NCBI GenBank assembly: GCA_017622215.1
Contig: JAGARO010000010.1
Span: 62,001-126,000 of the forward strand
Source of the DNA: Clostridia bacterium
GTDB lineage: Bacteria; Bacillota; Clostridia; Monoglobales; Monoglobaceae
Direction of reading: 5' to 3'
DNA: 64,000 nt
Every line of letters starts with the position of its first letter. The first letter of the stretch is position 1. Below are positions 28,641-37,571 of this stretch, piece after piece. The position numbers were made by a program, and so were the translations under genes. A model generated the notes under the pieces. That model worked only from the letters and a program-made list of their open reading frames with translations. It was not told the DNA's origin and did no database searches.

Positions 28641-29819
28641 ATGGAATACAAGAGATTGTTTACATCAGAATCAGTTACAGAGGGACATCCTGATAAAATA
28701 TCGGATATAATTTCCGATGCAATTTTAGATGCAATTATGAAAGAGGATAAGAATGCAAGAGTTGCCTGTGAAGTTACAGTTACAACAGGTCTTGTTTTAG
28801 TTGTTGGTGAAATCAGCACAACAGCATATATCGATATCCAGAAAATTGTTCGCGAAACAGTTCGCGAGGTAGGCTATGACAGAGCTAAGTATGGCTTTGA
28901 CTGTGATACCTGTGCGGTAATTACAGCTATCGACGAACAGTCAGGGGATATTGCAATGGGCGTTGATAAGGCTCTTGAATTTAAGTCAGGAGACGAGGGC
29001 GACGGCTTTGGTGCAGGGGACCAGGGTATGATGTTCGGTTATGCCTGCGACGAAACACCTGTGCTTATGCCAATGGCAATTTATCTTGCTCATAAAATGG
29101 CAATTAAGCTTACAGAAGTAAGAAAAAGCGGAAAGCTTCCATATTTAAGACCTGACGGAAAGACACAGGTTACAGTTGAATATAACGAAGATAATACAGT
29201 AAAAAGAATTGATGCAGTCGTAGTTTCAAGTCAGCACGACGAGAATGTTTCTATGGAACAGCTCCGTGAAGATATCTTAAAGTATGTAATTAAAGACACA
29301 ATTGACGAAAAGCTTTTAGATGAAAACACAAAGTATTATATCAACCCAACAGGCAGATTTGTAATCGGCGGACCACAGGGTGACTCAGGCCACACAGGTA
29401 GAAAGATTATTGTTGATACCTACGGCGGATATGGTCACCACGGCGGCGGAGCATTCTCAGGTAAGGACTCTACAAAGGTTGACCGTTCAGCAGCTTATGC
29501 TGCCCGCTATGTAGCTAAAAATATTGTAGCGGCAGGACTCGCTAAAACCTGTGAGGTACAGCTTGCCTATGCAATCGGCGTTGCAAAGCCTGTATCATTA
29601 AGAATTGATACTTACGGCACAGGTAAGGTTTCCGAGGCAAGACTTTGCGAGCTTGTTGATAAGCACTTTGACTTAACACCAAGTGGAATTATAAGAACAC
29701 TTAGCCTCCGTGAACCAATCTTTAAGCAGACAGCAGCCTACGGCCACTTCGGAAGAGAAGATGTAGAACTCCCATGGGAGAGAACAGATAAGGCTGAAAT
29801 TCTTAAAGCAGAGGCTTAA
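28641..29819 (+). CDS. metK: S-adenosylmethionine synthetase
   Basis: The protein has 392 aa; makes SAM from methionine and [19 protein letters not shown] at the N-terminus, [27 protein letters not shown], the [22 protein letters not shown] segment and [20 protein letters not shown] are signature regions. It is directly coupled to tmk. No SAM riboswitch is visible in front of it. Confidence 0.98.
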   Translation: MEYKRLFTSESVTEGHPDKISDIISDAILDAIMKEDKNARVACEVTVTTGLVLVVGEISTTAYIDIQKIVRETVREVGYDRAKYGFDCDTCAVITAIDEQSGDIAMGVDKALEFKSGDEGDGFGAGDQGMMFGYACDETPVLMPMAIYLAHKMAIKLTEVRKSGKLPYLRPDGKTQVTVEYNEDNTVKRIDAVVVSSQHDENVSMEQLREDILKYVIKDTIDEKLLDENTKYYINPTGRFVIGGPQGDSGHTGRKIIVDTYGGYGHHGGGAFSGKDSTKVDRSAAYAARYVAKNIVAAGLAKTCEVQLAYAIGVAKPVSLRIDTYGTGKVSEARLCELVDKHFDLTPSGIIRTLSLREPIFKQTAAYGHFGREDVELPWERTDKAEILKAEA

Positions 29820-29825
29820 AAACAT

Positions 29826-29861
29826 AATAAAAAGGGTAGCTTTAGCTACCCTTTATTTTTT
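29826..29861. terminator. Bidirectional terminator between metK and the M50 gene
   Basis: AAAGGGTAGC (29831-29840) pairs with GCTACCCTTT (29845-29854) across TTTA, with a T-rich stretch on the right and an A-rich stretch on the left. The stop codon of the reverse gene (29842-29844) lies in the loop. Confidence 0.92.
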
Positions 29862-30666
29862 TGAATGTGATATTTATGTCCTCGTTGATAATCCCTTTGA
29901 TTACCTGCGTTTCAGTCAAAGTTTTCACAATACAGTTACTGCTGTCCACTACATCAACATTAAGGAAATAATCATAAGATAAAAGATTAAGAATAGATTT
30001 TGCCTTTGCATTTTCCGATACAGTGTAGGTTTTAGTTTTGTGAATTTTATCAATGCTGATTTTATTTTCTGACTTTAAAATTTCCTTTAAGGTGATAAGG
30101 GTTAAGTTGTTTTTCTCCTGATACATATTCCCGAAAAGGAAAGCGGAAATAAGAATAAGAGAAAAGTTGAAATGGCTTAAAACTGCAACGCACACGGAAG
30201 CAATAAAAATAAGACATAAAAAAATTCTGCTTATTTTAATTGCGAAGTTGTAGGCTCGGATTATGCCCTGCTGACCTGCAAGAATAGTTTTGAGTATCCG
30301 TCCGCCGTCCAAAGGCAGACAGGGAAGAAGATTTATAATTCCCATTGAAATGTTTATATAGTAAAGAAAATCCAGATGAAAAAGGACACAAAAAAGCCCT
30401 GCCAAAATGTTGAATAAAGGCCCTGACAGAGCAATAATAAATTCTTTTTCAGAGGATTTTATGTAGCCATCCTCAAAGGATATGCAAATCCCAAAGGGGA
30501 GAATTTTTATTTCTTGAGTTTTGACGCCAAGTAGCTTCGCAGACCAGTAGTGTGCCATTTCATGTAGAAATGAAACAAGAAAAGCAAGTAAATATTCGGT
30601 TAAATAGTTGTGCAGATAAGAGAAGAAAAGGATGATAAATATAAGTGGATTCACCTTAAATTTCAT
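29842..30666 (-). CDS. SpoIVFB-like M50 intramembrane metalloprotease
   Basis: The protein has 274 aa with several membrane segments. The zinc motif HEMAH lies at residues 36-40 and the third ligand in NLLPCLPLDGGRIL near residue 135. A C-terminal CBS-like stretch (IDKIHKTKTYTVSENAKAKSILNLL...) follows. This layout is that of SpoIVFB, the protease that activates pro-SigK in the mother cell; some clostridial homologues have other roles. The ATG at 30664-30666 gives the family-typical N-terminus MKFKVNPLI and overlaps the preceding small gene by 11 nt; a TTG further upstream is less likely. Confidence 0.85.
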   Translation of the reverse strand: MKFKVNPLIFIILFFSYLHNYLTEYLLAFLVSFLHEMAHYWSAKLLGVKTQEIKILPFGICISFEDGYIKSSEKEFIIALSGPLFNILAGLFCVLFHLDFLYYINISMGIINLLPCLPLDGGRILKTILAGQQGIIRAYNFAIKISRIFLCLIFIASVCVAVLSHFNFSLILISAFLFGNMYQEKNNLTLITLKEILKSENKISIDKIHKTKTYTVSENAKAKSILNLLSYDYFLNVDVVDSSNCIVKTLTETQVIKGIINEDINITFKKIKGS

Positions 30667-30889
30667 GGCTGAAAAAGTCTGTATTTGATACAGTTTCAAG
30701 GATTTTTGTTATAAATTCCTCGTTGTTTTCGGAGAATAGTCTGCGCCTGATAATTGGCGCAAGGTCCCCATTGATTTCCACAGCCGAACTTATGGTTATA
30801 AAAATTATGAGAGAAACAGCCCCCTTAATAATAAGCTCCTTAAAATATCTTCGTATAAAGCTGTTTTTTTTCTCAGTTTTCTCTGCCAC
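30656..30889 (-). CDS. 77-aa single-pass membrane protein upstream of SpoIVFB-like gene
   Basis: A short protein with a basic N-terminus (AEKTEKKNSFIRRYFKEL), one transmembrane segment (about residues 24-40, LIIKGAVSLIIFITISSA) and an extracytoplasmic tail of about 35 residues. The GTG at 30889 lies eight bases after AAGGAG; a GTG at 30898 overlaps that site. Its position just before the M50 protease is that of spoIVFA, whose product holds SpoIVFB inactive, but there is no M23/LytM domain. SpoIVFA-like function is inference from context only. Confidence 0.6.
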   Translation of the reverse strand: MAEKTEKKNSFIRRYFKELIIKGAVSLIIFITISSAVEINGDLAPIIRRRLFSENNEEFITKILETVSNTDFFSHEI

Positions 30890-30928
30890 ATAAATCACTC
30901 CTTAAGACATTTATATTTTGAAAATCAC

Positions 30929-30957
30929 TTGAATATTCGTACAAGTTGTAGTATCAT
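30929..30957 (+). promoter_or_regulatory. SigA promoter for the radical SAM/DUF2344 pair
   Basis: TTGAAT (30929-30934), 17 nt, TATCAT (30952-30957); about 28 nt before the start codon, in the gap between divergent genes. Confidence 0.6.
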
Positions 30958-30985
30958 AGAAATAGCTATAAAAACGGAGGAAGTT

Positions 30986-32830
30986 ATGTACGAAACAATT
31001 TTTGAAAAAATTCTTACCAAGGTTCAGAAACCTGCAAGATATATAGGAAATGAGTTTAACAGCGTTCATAAGGAATTCACGGGAAAGGAAATGACCTTTG
31101 CTTTTTGTTTTCCTGATGTTTACGAGGTTGGAATGTCCCATTTAGGTATGAAAATTTTGTATCATATGTTAAATGAGAGAGAGGACACTATCTGCGAAAG
31201 AGTTTACGCTCCATGGGTTGATATGGAAGAGGAAATGCGTAAGGCAGGGATGCCTCTTTTATCCCTTGAAAGCCATAGACCGATTAAAGAATTTGATATG
31301 GTGGGCTTTACTCTTCAGTACGAAATGAGCTATACAAATATTATAAATATGCTTGATTTAGCAGGGATTCCCCTCTGCACAAAGGATAGAGGAATAGATA
31401 GCCCGTTTGTCTGTGCAGGAGGCCCATGTGCCTATAACGGAGAGCCAATTGCAGATATGATTGACTTCTTCATTTTAGGTGAGGGCGAAGAAGTAAATAA
31501 TGAAATAATGGATGCCTATAAGGAATGGAAGGGCACATCGGAAGACAGAAACACATTTCTTGAAAAGATAGCTGAAATAGAGGGGGTATATGTTCCGTCA
31601 TTTTATGATGTGGAATATAATGAGGACAATACAGTAAAAAGTATTACTCCAAACAGACCTTGTGCAAAGGCGAAAATCAAGAAAAGAATTATAAAGAATT
31701 TAGACGATTGCTTTATCCCTGAAAAGCTTATAGTTCCATTTATGGATATAGTTCATAACAGAATTATGCTCGAAATTTTCAGAGGTTGTATAAGAGGCTG
31801 TCGCTTCTGTCAGGCAGGGTATCTTTATAGACCTGTAAGAGAAAGAAGTGTGGACAGGCTCACAAAGGTTGCTGAAAATGCAATTAAAAATACAGGCTAC
31901 GAGGAAATGTCTTTGTCATCACTAAGTACAAGTGACTATACCTGCCTTAAGGATTTAACAGATAAACTTTTAGAGTTCACAGAGGAAAGAAAAATAAGTC
32001 TGTCTTTGCCATCATTGAGAGTTGATAATTTTTCAATGGAGCTTATGGAAAGAACCCAGAAAGTAAAGAAAAGCGGGCTTACTTTCGCACCTGAAGCGGG
32101 AACGCAGAGACTTCGTGATGTAATAAATAAAAATGTTTTGGAAGAAGATTTGTTAAGAACAGCCAAAATCGCATTTGACGGCGGATATAACAGAATAAAG
32201 CTTTATTTTATGATAGGACTTCCTACTGAAACAGACGAGGATGTATTGGGAATTGCCCACCTTGCAGAAAAGGTGCTGAATGTATTTTATGATATACCTA
32301 AAGAAGAGAGAAAGGGCAGAGGCGTTAATATTACAGTAAGTACATCATCTTTCGTGCCAAAGCCGTTTACTCCATTCCAGTGGGAACCACAGAACAGCAT
32401 AGATGAGCTTGTCAGAAAGCAGAAAATGCTCAAGGACGCAATAAAATCAAGAAATATAACATATAACTGGCATCAAAGTACAGTAAGCTTTTTAGAGGCA
32501 GTTTTTGCAAAAGGCGACAGACGCCTGGGTAATGTTTTGATTTCAGCAGTGAAAAACGGTTGTCGTTTTGACGGCTGGGATGAGCACTTTAACTATGAGG
32601 GCTGGATGAAAGCCTTTGAGGAAAACGGAGTTAACCCTGATTTTTATTGTTATAGAAAGATCGACCATAGCGAAGTTCTCCCTTGGGAACATGTTGATGT
32701 GGGCGTAACAAAGAATTTCCTTATGAAAGAGCACGATAAGGCTTATGAGGAAGTTACAACCCCATCCTGCAGGGATAACTGTGCAGGCTGTGGTGCAGCC
32801 TGCTTCGGAGGAGGTGTTTGCTTTGAGTAA
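30986..32830 (+). CDS. TIGR03960-family B12-binding-like radical SAM protein
   Basis: The protein has 614 aa. An N-terminal cobalamin-binding-like domain (FCFPDVYEVGMSHLG, LESHRPIKEFDMVGFTLQYE) is followed by a radical SAM barrel with the 4Fe-4S motif CIRGCRFCQAG (CxxxCxxC). A second cysteine cluster closes the protein: CRDNCAGCGAACFGGGVC. The ATG at 30986 follows CGGAGG. In Clostridia this gene is usually paired with the DUF2344 gene near rplU, as here. The reaction is unknown; RNA or ribosome modification has been suggested from context only. Confidence 0.9.
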   Translation: MYETIFEKILTKVQKPARYIGNEFNSVHKEFTGKEMTFAFCFPDVYEVGMSHLGMKILYHMLNEREDTICERVYAPWVDMEEEMRKAGMPLLSLESHRPIKEFDMVGFTLQYEMSYTNIINMLDLAGIPLCTKDRGIDSPFVCAGGPCAYNGEPIADMIDFFILGEGEEVNNEIMDAYKEWKGTSEDRNTFLEKIAEIEGVYVPSFYDVEYNEDNTVKSITPNRPCAKAKIKKRIIKNLDDCFIPEKLIVPFMDIVHNRIMLEIFRGCIRGCRFCQAGYLYRPVRERSVDRLTKVAENAIKNTGYEEMSLSSLSTSDYTCLKDLTDKLLEFTEERKISLSLPSLRVDNFSMELMERTQKVKKSGLTFAPEAGTQRLRDVINKNVLEEDLLRTAKIAFDGGYNRIKLYFMIGLPTETDEDVLGIAHLAEKVLNVFYDIPKEERKGRGVNITVSTSSFVPKPFTPFQWEPQNSIDELVRKQKMLKDAIKSRNITYNWHQSTVSFLEAVFAKGDRRLGNVLISAVKNGCRFDGWDEHFNYEGWMKAFEENGVNPDFYCYRKIDHSEVLPWEHVDVGVTKNFLMKEHDKAYEEVTTPSCRDNCAGCGAACFGGGVCFE

Positions 32831-33485
32831 GAGAAGACTTAAGTTTTCAAAACTTGGTATGGGAAAATATATCTCCCACCTTGATTTGCTCAGGACATTC
32901 CAAAGGTCAATTGTGAGGGCTGAGCTTCCTGTTAAGTTCACACAGGGCTTTAACCCACACCAGATTATAAGCTTTGCATTGCCTCTCCCAATCGGAGTTA
33001 CATCAGAGACAGAGTTTGTGGATATTGACTTTGACGAAAAGTGCAGTAACGAAACAATCATAGAAAGACTTAACGAAAATCTTCCTTATGATTTGAAGAT
33101 AGTAAGCGCAGATGAACCAAAGATTCACCCAAAAGAAATTACATATTGCCAATATGAAATAAAAATTCTGTCAGAGGGACTTGAGGAAGAGAAGATAAAG
33201 AATTTTTTTGAAGAAAAAGAAATTCTTGCAATGAAGAAAACCAAAAAGGGTGAAAAAGAAATAAATATAATGGATATGATTAAAGAGGCTGAAATCATAT
33301 CCATATCCCCTGAAACCGCAGAGCTTAAGCTGATTTTGTCGGCAGGCGAAATGAATAGCTTAAAGCCTGATGTTGTAACAAAATCCCTTGAAAAATATCT
33401 TGGAATTGAGGAGTTTGAAAGCACACAGATTCACAGAACAAAGATATTTTACGGAGAAGAAGAAAAAATTAAAGAATTTTGTTGA
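32823..33485 (+). CDS. DUF2344/TIGR03936 family protein
   Basis: The protein has 220 aa. LKFSKLGMGKYISHLDLLRTFQRSIVRAELPVKFTQGFNPH near the start is the family signature. The TTG at 32823 lies six bases after GGAGGAGGTG and overlaps the radical SAM gene by 8 nt, so the two are translationally coupled and probably act together. In some genomes they are fused. A ribonuclease G gene often found next in this cluster is absent. Confidence 0.88.
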   Translation: MSKRRLKFSKLGMGKYISHLDLLRTFQRSIVRAELPVKFTQGFNPHQIISFALPLPIGVTSETEFVDIDFDEKCSNETIIERLNENLPYDLKIVSADEPKIHPKEITYCQYEIKILSEGLEEEKIKNFFEEKEILAMKKTKKGEKEINIMDMIKEAEIISISPETAELKLILSAGEMNSLKPDVVTKSLEKYLGIEEFESTQIHRTKIFYGEEEKIKEFC

Positions 33486-33510
33486 CAAATAAATCCACAT
33501 GTGTTATTAT
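33482..33510 (+). promoter_or_regulatory. Strong SigA promoter for rplU
   Basis: Perfect TTGACA (33482-33487), 17 nt, TATTAT (33505-33510). The -35 overlaps the stop codon of the preceding gene. Confidence 0.88.
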
Positions 33511-33516
33511 ATTACG

Positions 33517-33598
33517 GTAACCGCGCAAAAAAGGCTTGTAAATGTCCAAGTGGACTGCCTCAGTTGGCGAGTCTTGGGTAATAGGAGGGATTACGAAT
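33517..33598 (+). ncRNA. Ribosomal protein L21 leader
   Basis: About 80 nt between the promoter and rplU contain paired segments (GTCCAAGTGGAC at 33544-33555; GCCTCAGTTGGC and GTCTTGGGTAATAGGAGGG follow). Position and composition fit the Firmicutes L21 leader, an autoregulatory element sensed by a ribosomal protein. The ribosome binding site is in its last part. Family assignment is by recall and context. Confidence 0.6.
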
Positions 33599-33910
33599 AT
33601 GTACGCAATTATTGAAACAGGCGGAAAGCAGTATAAGGTACAGGAAGGCGATTTCGTTTTCGTTGAAAAGCTTGAAGTTGAAGCTGGTGCTACTGTTGAA
33701 ATCGATAAGGTTTTAGCTGTTGGCGACGGTGCTGAAGTTAAGTTTGGTGCTCCTTATGTTGAAGGTGCTAAAGTTACTGCTGAAGCTGTTAAGAATGGTA
33801 AGGACAAGAAGATCATTGTTTACAAGTATAAGCCAAAGAAGGGCTATCACAAGAAACAGGGTCATAGACAGCCTTACACAAAGCTTGAAATCAAGGCAAT
33901 CAATGCCTAA
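33599..33910 (+). CDS. rplU: 50S ribosomal protein L21
   Basis: The protein has 103 aa. [17 protein letters not shown] at the N-terminus and [21 protein letters not shown] at the C-terminus are L21 signatures. The ATG at 33599 follows TAGGAGGG; an in-frame ATG at 33542 lies inside the leader RNA and is rejected. Next comes rpmA after 36 nt, with no room for the prp (ysxB) protease gene usually found between them. Confidence 0.97.
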   Translation: MYAIIETGGKQYKVQEGDFVFVEKLEVEAGATVEIDKVLAVGDGAEVKFGAPYVEGAKVTAEAVKNGKDKKIIVYKYKPKKGYHKKQGHRQPYTKLEIKAINA

Positions 33911-33946
33911 TCCTATAATTTGAAATTAGTTAGAGAGGTGAGTTAA

Positions 33947-34207
33947 ATGGCTCATAAGAAAGGTGTCGGTAGTACTAAGAATGGTAGAGATTCTGAGGCT
34001 AAACGACTTGGCGTAAAGAAGGGCGACGGTCAGCACGTTCTCGCTGGTAACATTCTTGTAAGACAGCGTGGAACAAAGATTAACCCTGGTACTAACGTTG
34101 GTAAGGGTAGCGATGATACATTATTCGCACTGGTTAACGGTAGTGTTAAATTTGAACGAGTAGGTAAGAATAAGAAGCAGGTTTCTGTTTACGAAATCGT
34201 TCAGTAA
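33947..34207 (+). CDS. rpmA: 50S ribosomal protein L27, without N-terminal extension
   Basis: The protein has 86 aa. It starts [20 protein letters not shown], as in Escherichia coli, whereas most Firmicutes L27 begin with about nine extra residues ending in QFF that are removed by the Prp protease. The L27 N-terminus reaches the peptidyl transferase centre. A GAGAGGTG site lies before the ATG, and no in-frame extension encoding a Prp site is found upstream. A terminator hairpin separates it from obg. Confidence 0.97.
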   Translation: MAHKKGVGSTKNGRDSEAKRLGVKKGDGQHVLAGNILVRQRGTKINPGTNVGKGSDDTLFALVNGSVKFERVGKNKKQVSVYEIVQ

Positions 34208-34217
34208 TTGACTTATG

Positions 34218-34246
34218 AGGTGTACGTTTCTTGCGTACACCTTTTT
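34218..34246 (+). terminator. Hairpin terminator between rpmA and obg
   Basis: AGGTGTACG and CGTACACCT pair (9 bp) across seven bases, followed by TTTTTG. No promoter fits in the 20 nt before obg, so it is probably a partial terminator lowering obg relative to the ribosomal genes. Confidence 0.82.
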
Positions 34247-34265
34247 GTTTGAAGGGAGAAACAGT

Positions 34266-35534
34266 ATGTTTAAGGATACCTCAACAATTTTTATACAGGC
34301 AGGCAACGGTGGAAACGGAGCCGTTACTTTTCATAGAGAAAAGTACGTAGCAGCAGGCGGTCCTGACGGCGGAGACGGCGGAAAGGGCGGAAATGTTGTA
34401 GCGGTAGCAGACAAAAATGTAAGCACCCTGCTTGATTTTAAGTATAAGAAAAAGTATATAGCTGAAAACGGCGGAAATGGAATGGATAGCCGTCGTTCAG
34501 GCAAGAACGGTGAAGACCTTGTTATAAAGTTCCCTTGCGGAACAATAATCCGTGACGCTGAAAGCGGAAAAGTTATCTGCGATCTTAAAAAGGACGGAGA
34601 CAGTGCAATTATTGCAAGAGGCGGAAGCGGTGGATGGGGAAACAGCCATTTTGCAACTTCCACAAGACAGACCCCGAAGTTTGCCAAAGCAGGTCTTAAG
34701 GGCGACGCAAGAGATGTAACCCTTGAACTTAAGCTTATTGCAGATGTAGGTCTTTTGGGCTTCCCGAATGTTGGTAAGTCAACTTTTCTGTCAATCGTAT
34801 CCGATGCAAAACCAAAGATTGCAAATTATCACTTTACAACACTCCAGCCAAACCTCGGAGTTGTAAATATGGGCGACGGTAGTTTTGTAATTGCAGATAT
34901 CCCTGGAATTATAGAGGGTGCTTCCGAGGGTGTAGGTCTTGGCCACGACTTTTTAAGACATGTTGAAAGAACAAGAGTCCTTCTCCATTTTGTAGATGTT
35001 TCAGGCTGTGAAGCGAGAAATCCCCTTGAGGATTTTGACACAATAAATACAGAGCTTGAAAAGTACAGCCCGAAGCTTGCTGAAAAGCCACAGATTGTAG
35101 TTGCAAACAAGATGGATATTCCTACATTCTTCGATAATTTTGAGGCGTTTAAGAATGAACTTGAGGGCAGAGGCTATAAGGTGTTCGGAATTTCAGGGGC
35201 CACAAAACAGGGCGTTACAGAGGTTCTTAACTATGCTTATGAAATGCTGTCTAATTTACCTGCTGAAGAGGAAGAAGAGTACGAATACTTTGACTTTGAA
35301 GAGGTTAAGAGAGATGACTCCTTTGAAGTGTTTGTAGATAACGGAGTTTATGTAGTTGAAGGGGACAGAATTGAAAATCTTGTAAACTCCACAAACTTTG
35401 ATGACTATGAATCTCTGCAGTTCTTCCAGAGAATGCTCCGTAAGCTTGGAGTAATCTCCGAACTTGAAAAAGCAGGTATAAACGAGGGCGACCCTGTATA
35501 TATGTATGGAGTAGAATTCGATTTTGTAAAATAA
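34266..35534 (+). CDS. obg: Obg family GTPase CgtA
   Basis: The protein has 422 aa. An Obg fold with many glycines (GNGGNGAVTFHREKYVAAGGPDGG) is followed by the G domain: G1 GFPNVGKSTFLS, G3 DIPGIIEGASEGVGLGHDFLRH and G4 VANKMD. A C-terminal OCT domain ends GDPVYMYGVEFDF. Obg works in late 50S assembly and stress signalling. The ATG at 34266 follows AAGGGAG; the frame is open upstream to 34215, but that part includes the terminator. Confidence 0.97.
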   Translation: MFKDTSTIFIQAGNGGNGAVTFHREKYVAAGGPDGGDGGKGGNVVAVADKNVSTLLDFKYKKKYIAENGGNGMDSRRSGKNGEDLVIKFPCGTIIRDAESGKVICDLKKDGDSAIIARGGSGGWGNSHFATSTRQTPKFAKAGLKGDARDVTLELKLIADVGLLGFPNVGKSTFLSIVSDAKPKIANYHFTTLQPNLGVVNMGDGSFVIADIPGIIEGASEGVGLGHDFLRHVERTRVLLHFVDVSGCEARNPLEDFDTINTELEKYSPKLAEKPQIVVANKMDIPTFFDNFEAFKNELEGRGYKVFGISGATKQGVTEVLNYAYEMLSNLPAEEEEEYEYFDFEEVKRDDSFEVFVDNGVYVVEGDRIENLVNSTNFDDYESLQFFQRMLRKLGVISELEKAGINEGDPVYMYGVEFDFVK

Positions 35535-35549
35535 TTTACAAAAAAGTAT

Positions 35550-35578
35550 TGCTTTTTATAAATTTATATGATATACTA
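35550..35578 (+). promoter_or_regulatory. SigA promoter for rplS
   Basis: TTGCTT (35550-35555), 17 nt, TATACT (35573-35578), followed by an 80-nt leader before rplS. Confidence 0.75.
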
Positions 35579-35585
35579 TCAAAGT

Positions 35586-35666
35586 TGAAAAAGAGACAGT
35601 CCGCTGACGTGAGCTTTTGTTCTGGCTTTTAGGTTATGAATGTCTGCTAAGAAAGGATGTTTAGAA
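35586..35666 (+). ncRNA. Ribosomal protein L19 leader
   Basis: An untranslated leader in which AGACA (near 35595) can pair with TGTCT (near 35641), enclosing GTCCGCTGACG and a T-rich segment, followed by GCTAAGAAAGGATG with the ribosome binding site. It occupies the position of the Firmicutes L19 leader, an autoregulatory element. Assigned by context and general resemblance only. Confidence 0.5.
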
Positions 35667-36008
35667 ATGAACGTATTGGAACAGATTACACAGGAACAGA
35701 TTAGAACTGACTTACCTGAACTTATTGTGGGTGACACAGTAAAGGTTTATGTAAAGGTTAAGGAAGGTTCAAGAGAAAGAATTCAGATGTTTGAAGGAAC
35801 AATCATCAAGAAGAACCACGGTGGTATTCAGGAAACATTTACAGTAAGACGTGTATCTTACGGCGTAGGTGTTGAAAGAACATTCCCTGTTAACTCACCA
35901 AAGATTGATAAGATTGAAGTTTCAAGAAGAGGTAAAGTTAGACGTGCTAAGCTCTTCTACATTCGTGAAAGAGTTGGTAAGGCAGCTAAGGTTAAGGAAA
36001 AAATTTAA
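35667..36008 (+). CDS. rplS: 50S ribosomal protein L19
   Basis: The protein has 113 aa. [27 protein letters not shown]-type core, [29 protein letters not shown] and [25 protein letters not shown] are typical of L19. The ATG at 35667 follows AAAGGATG; the upstream in-frame ATG at 35640 is part of the leader. It is the first gene of a block (lepB, rbgA, rnhB, yraN) that in Bacillus subtilis is continuous with rpsP-rimM-trmD, which here lies about 24 kb away. Confidence 0.97.
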   Translation: MNVLEQITQEQIRTDLPELIVGDTVKVYVKVKEGSRERIQMFEGTIIKKNHGGIQETFTVRRVSYGVGVERTFPVNSPKIDKIEVSRRGKVRRAKLFYIRERVGKAAKVKEKI

Positions 36009-36019
36009 CATTGAATTCC

Positions 36020-36048
36020 GCAGTGGTGGTCTTTTAGGTCACCACTGT
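36020..36048 (+). other. Hairpin between rplS and lepB
   Basis: CAGTGGTG pairs with CACCACTG around an 11-nt loop. Only a weak T-stretch follows (TAATTTC), so it is more likely an mRNA stabiliser or weak attenuator than a full terminator. Confidence 0.5.
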
Positions 36049-36073
36049 AATTTCTATATGGAGGAAAATCGTT

Positions 36074-36697
36074 ATGGAAAATATGGACGAGAAAAATATT
36101 CCTGAAATTGAAAATGAAGTAGAAAACGAAGAAGCAGAGAAGAAAACAGACTGGAAGAAAGAACTTCTTGACTGGGTTTTCTCAATTGTTATAGCGGTAG
36201 TTATCGCAATGGTGCTTAGAAACTTTGTGCTGACACTTGTAAAGGTGTCGGGTGCAAGTATGGAGCCAACTCTTTATGACGGCGACAGACTCTATGTAAA
36301 TAAGCTTTTCTATGAGCCTGAGCGCGGAGATGTTATTATTTTCGAGCCTGCCCAGGACCCGAATAGACCTTATGTAAAGAGAGTAATCGCAGTTGGTGGA
36401 GATACAGTATATATTGATTTTGCAAATAGTGAAATCTATGTAAACGGCGAGCTTATCGAGGAAGACTATACACAGGGCCCAACATCAAACCCCGAGGGAT
36501 ACTTCTCAAGACTGATTTTAGAGGGCGAATACGACGAGGAGCACCCTGTTGTAATACCTGAGGGCTATGTTTTTGCCTTGGGCGACCATAGAGATAATAG
36601 CCGAGACAGCCGTGATTTAGGACCAATCCCAGAAGAAGAGATTATGGGAGAAGCAGTATTCAGATTCTGGCCGTTAAATGATATGGGAACATTATAA
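36074..36697 (+). CDS. lepB: Type I signal peptidase
   Basis: The protein has 207 aa. After an acidic cytoplasmic start (about 30 residues) there is one transmembrane segment (LLDWVFSIVIAVVIAMVLR). The catalytic Ser lies in VSGASMEPTLYDGDRL and the Lys in YVKRVIAVGGD; GDHRDNSRDSRDLGPI is the Box E region. An S26 serine protease removing signal peptides on the outer face of the membrane. It lies between rplS and rbgA, a common Firmicutes position. Confidence 0.96.
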   Translation: MENMDEKNIPEIENEVENEEAEKKTDWKKELLDWVFSIVIAVVIAMVLRNFVLTLVKVSGASMEPTLYDGDRLYVNKLFYEPERGDVIIFEPAQDPNRPYVKRVIAVGGDTVYIDFANSEIYVNGELIEEDYTQGPTSNPEGYFSRLILEGEYDEEHPVVIPEGYVFALGDHRDNSRDSRDLGPIPEEEIMGEAVFRFWPLNDMGTL

Positions 36698-36712
36698 AAA
36701 GGAGGATTAGCT

Positions 36713-37567
36713 ATGCAACTTCAATGGTTTCCGGGACATATGGCGAAAACAAGAAGAATGATAACGGAAAACTTAAAGCTTGTTGATGTTGTCATAGAGC
36801 TTGTTGATGCGAGATTACCTCTTGCGTCCAGAAATCCCGAAATAGATAAAATAGTTAAGAATAAGCCAAGAATTATTGTGCTTAATAAGTGCGATATGGC
36901 TGATGAAGAAACAAATAAAAAGTGGATAAAGTATTTCAGAGACAGAAACCTTTGTGCAATGCTTGCGGATAGCCAAAGTGGTTTTGGTGTTAAAGAGCTT
37001 GGCAGATGTATTGAAACAGTGCTGAAAGAGAAGTTCTTAAAGGACGAAGCAAGAGGAATACAGCGCCACGCCGTAAGAATGATGATTGTGGGAATTCCGA
37101 ACGTTGGGAAATCCTCATTTATCAATCGAATTTCAGGCAGAGCAGCCACTAAAACAGGGGACAGACCAGGAATTACACAGACAAAGCAGTGGATAAGAAT
37201 TGCAGGGAAATACGAGCTATTAGATACCCCGGGAATTTTGTGGCCGAAGTTTGAAGACCCGCTTACAGCGCGAAAAATTGCATACACAGGCGGAATTAAG
37301 GACGAGATTATTGATGTAGAAGAACTTGCCTTTTTCCTCCTTAAGTTCTTGCAGAAATATTATAGCGAGATGTTAGACACAAGATATAAAATTGAAAACA
37401 CAGAGGATTTCGATGCCTATGATTTGTTAGAGGAAATAGGCAGGAAACGAGGCTGTATGATATCAGGGGGAAATGTAGATATGATGCGTGCATCAAATCT
37501 TGTCCTTGACGATTTCCGTTCAGCCCGTATCGGAAGAATATCACTTGAAACCCCACCTGAAAAATAA
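36713..37567 (+). CDS. rbgA: Ribosome biogenesis GTPase RbgA (YlqF)
   Basis: The protein has 284 aa; a circularly permuted GTPase: G4 LNKCDMAD comes before G1 GIPNVGKSSFINR and G3 DTPGILWPKFED. The N-terminus QLQWFPGHMAKTRR is the family mark. RbgA drives late assembly of the 50S subunit around L16. AAAGGAGG precedes the ATG. A terminator follows at 37572-37599. Confidence 0.96.
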   Translation: MQLQWFPGHMAKTRRMITENLKLVDVVIELVDARLPLASRNPEIDKIVKNKPRIIVLNKCDMADEETNKKWIKYFRDRNLCAMLADSQSGFGVKELGRCIETVLKEKFLKDEARGIQRHAVRMMIVGIPNVGKSSFINRISGRAATKTGDRPGITQTKQWIRIAGKYELLDTPGILWPKFEDPLTARKIAYTGGIKDEIIDVEELAFFLLKFLQKYYSEMLDTRYKIENTEDFDAYDLLEEIGRKRGCMISGGNVDMMRASNLVLDDFRSARIGRISLETPPEK

Positions 37568-37571
37568 TTCT

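Noticed and set aside
28600-28645. SAM riboswitch in front of metK
   Set aside because: metK follows tmk by two bases; no space or structure for a riboswitch.
30889-30960. SigG/SigE-type promoter for the SpoIVFB-like unit
   Set aside because: Several weak -10/-35 look-alikes on the - strand, none matching a sporulation sigma consensus well enough to call.
33542-33598. 19-codon in-frame extension of rplU
   Set aside because: It lies in the leader RNA stem region and is not part of L21; a strong SD precedes the ATG at 33599.
36721-37287. 188-aa ORF on the - strand
   Set aside because: Antisense to rbgA, no ribosome binding site, composition of a shadow frame.
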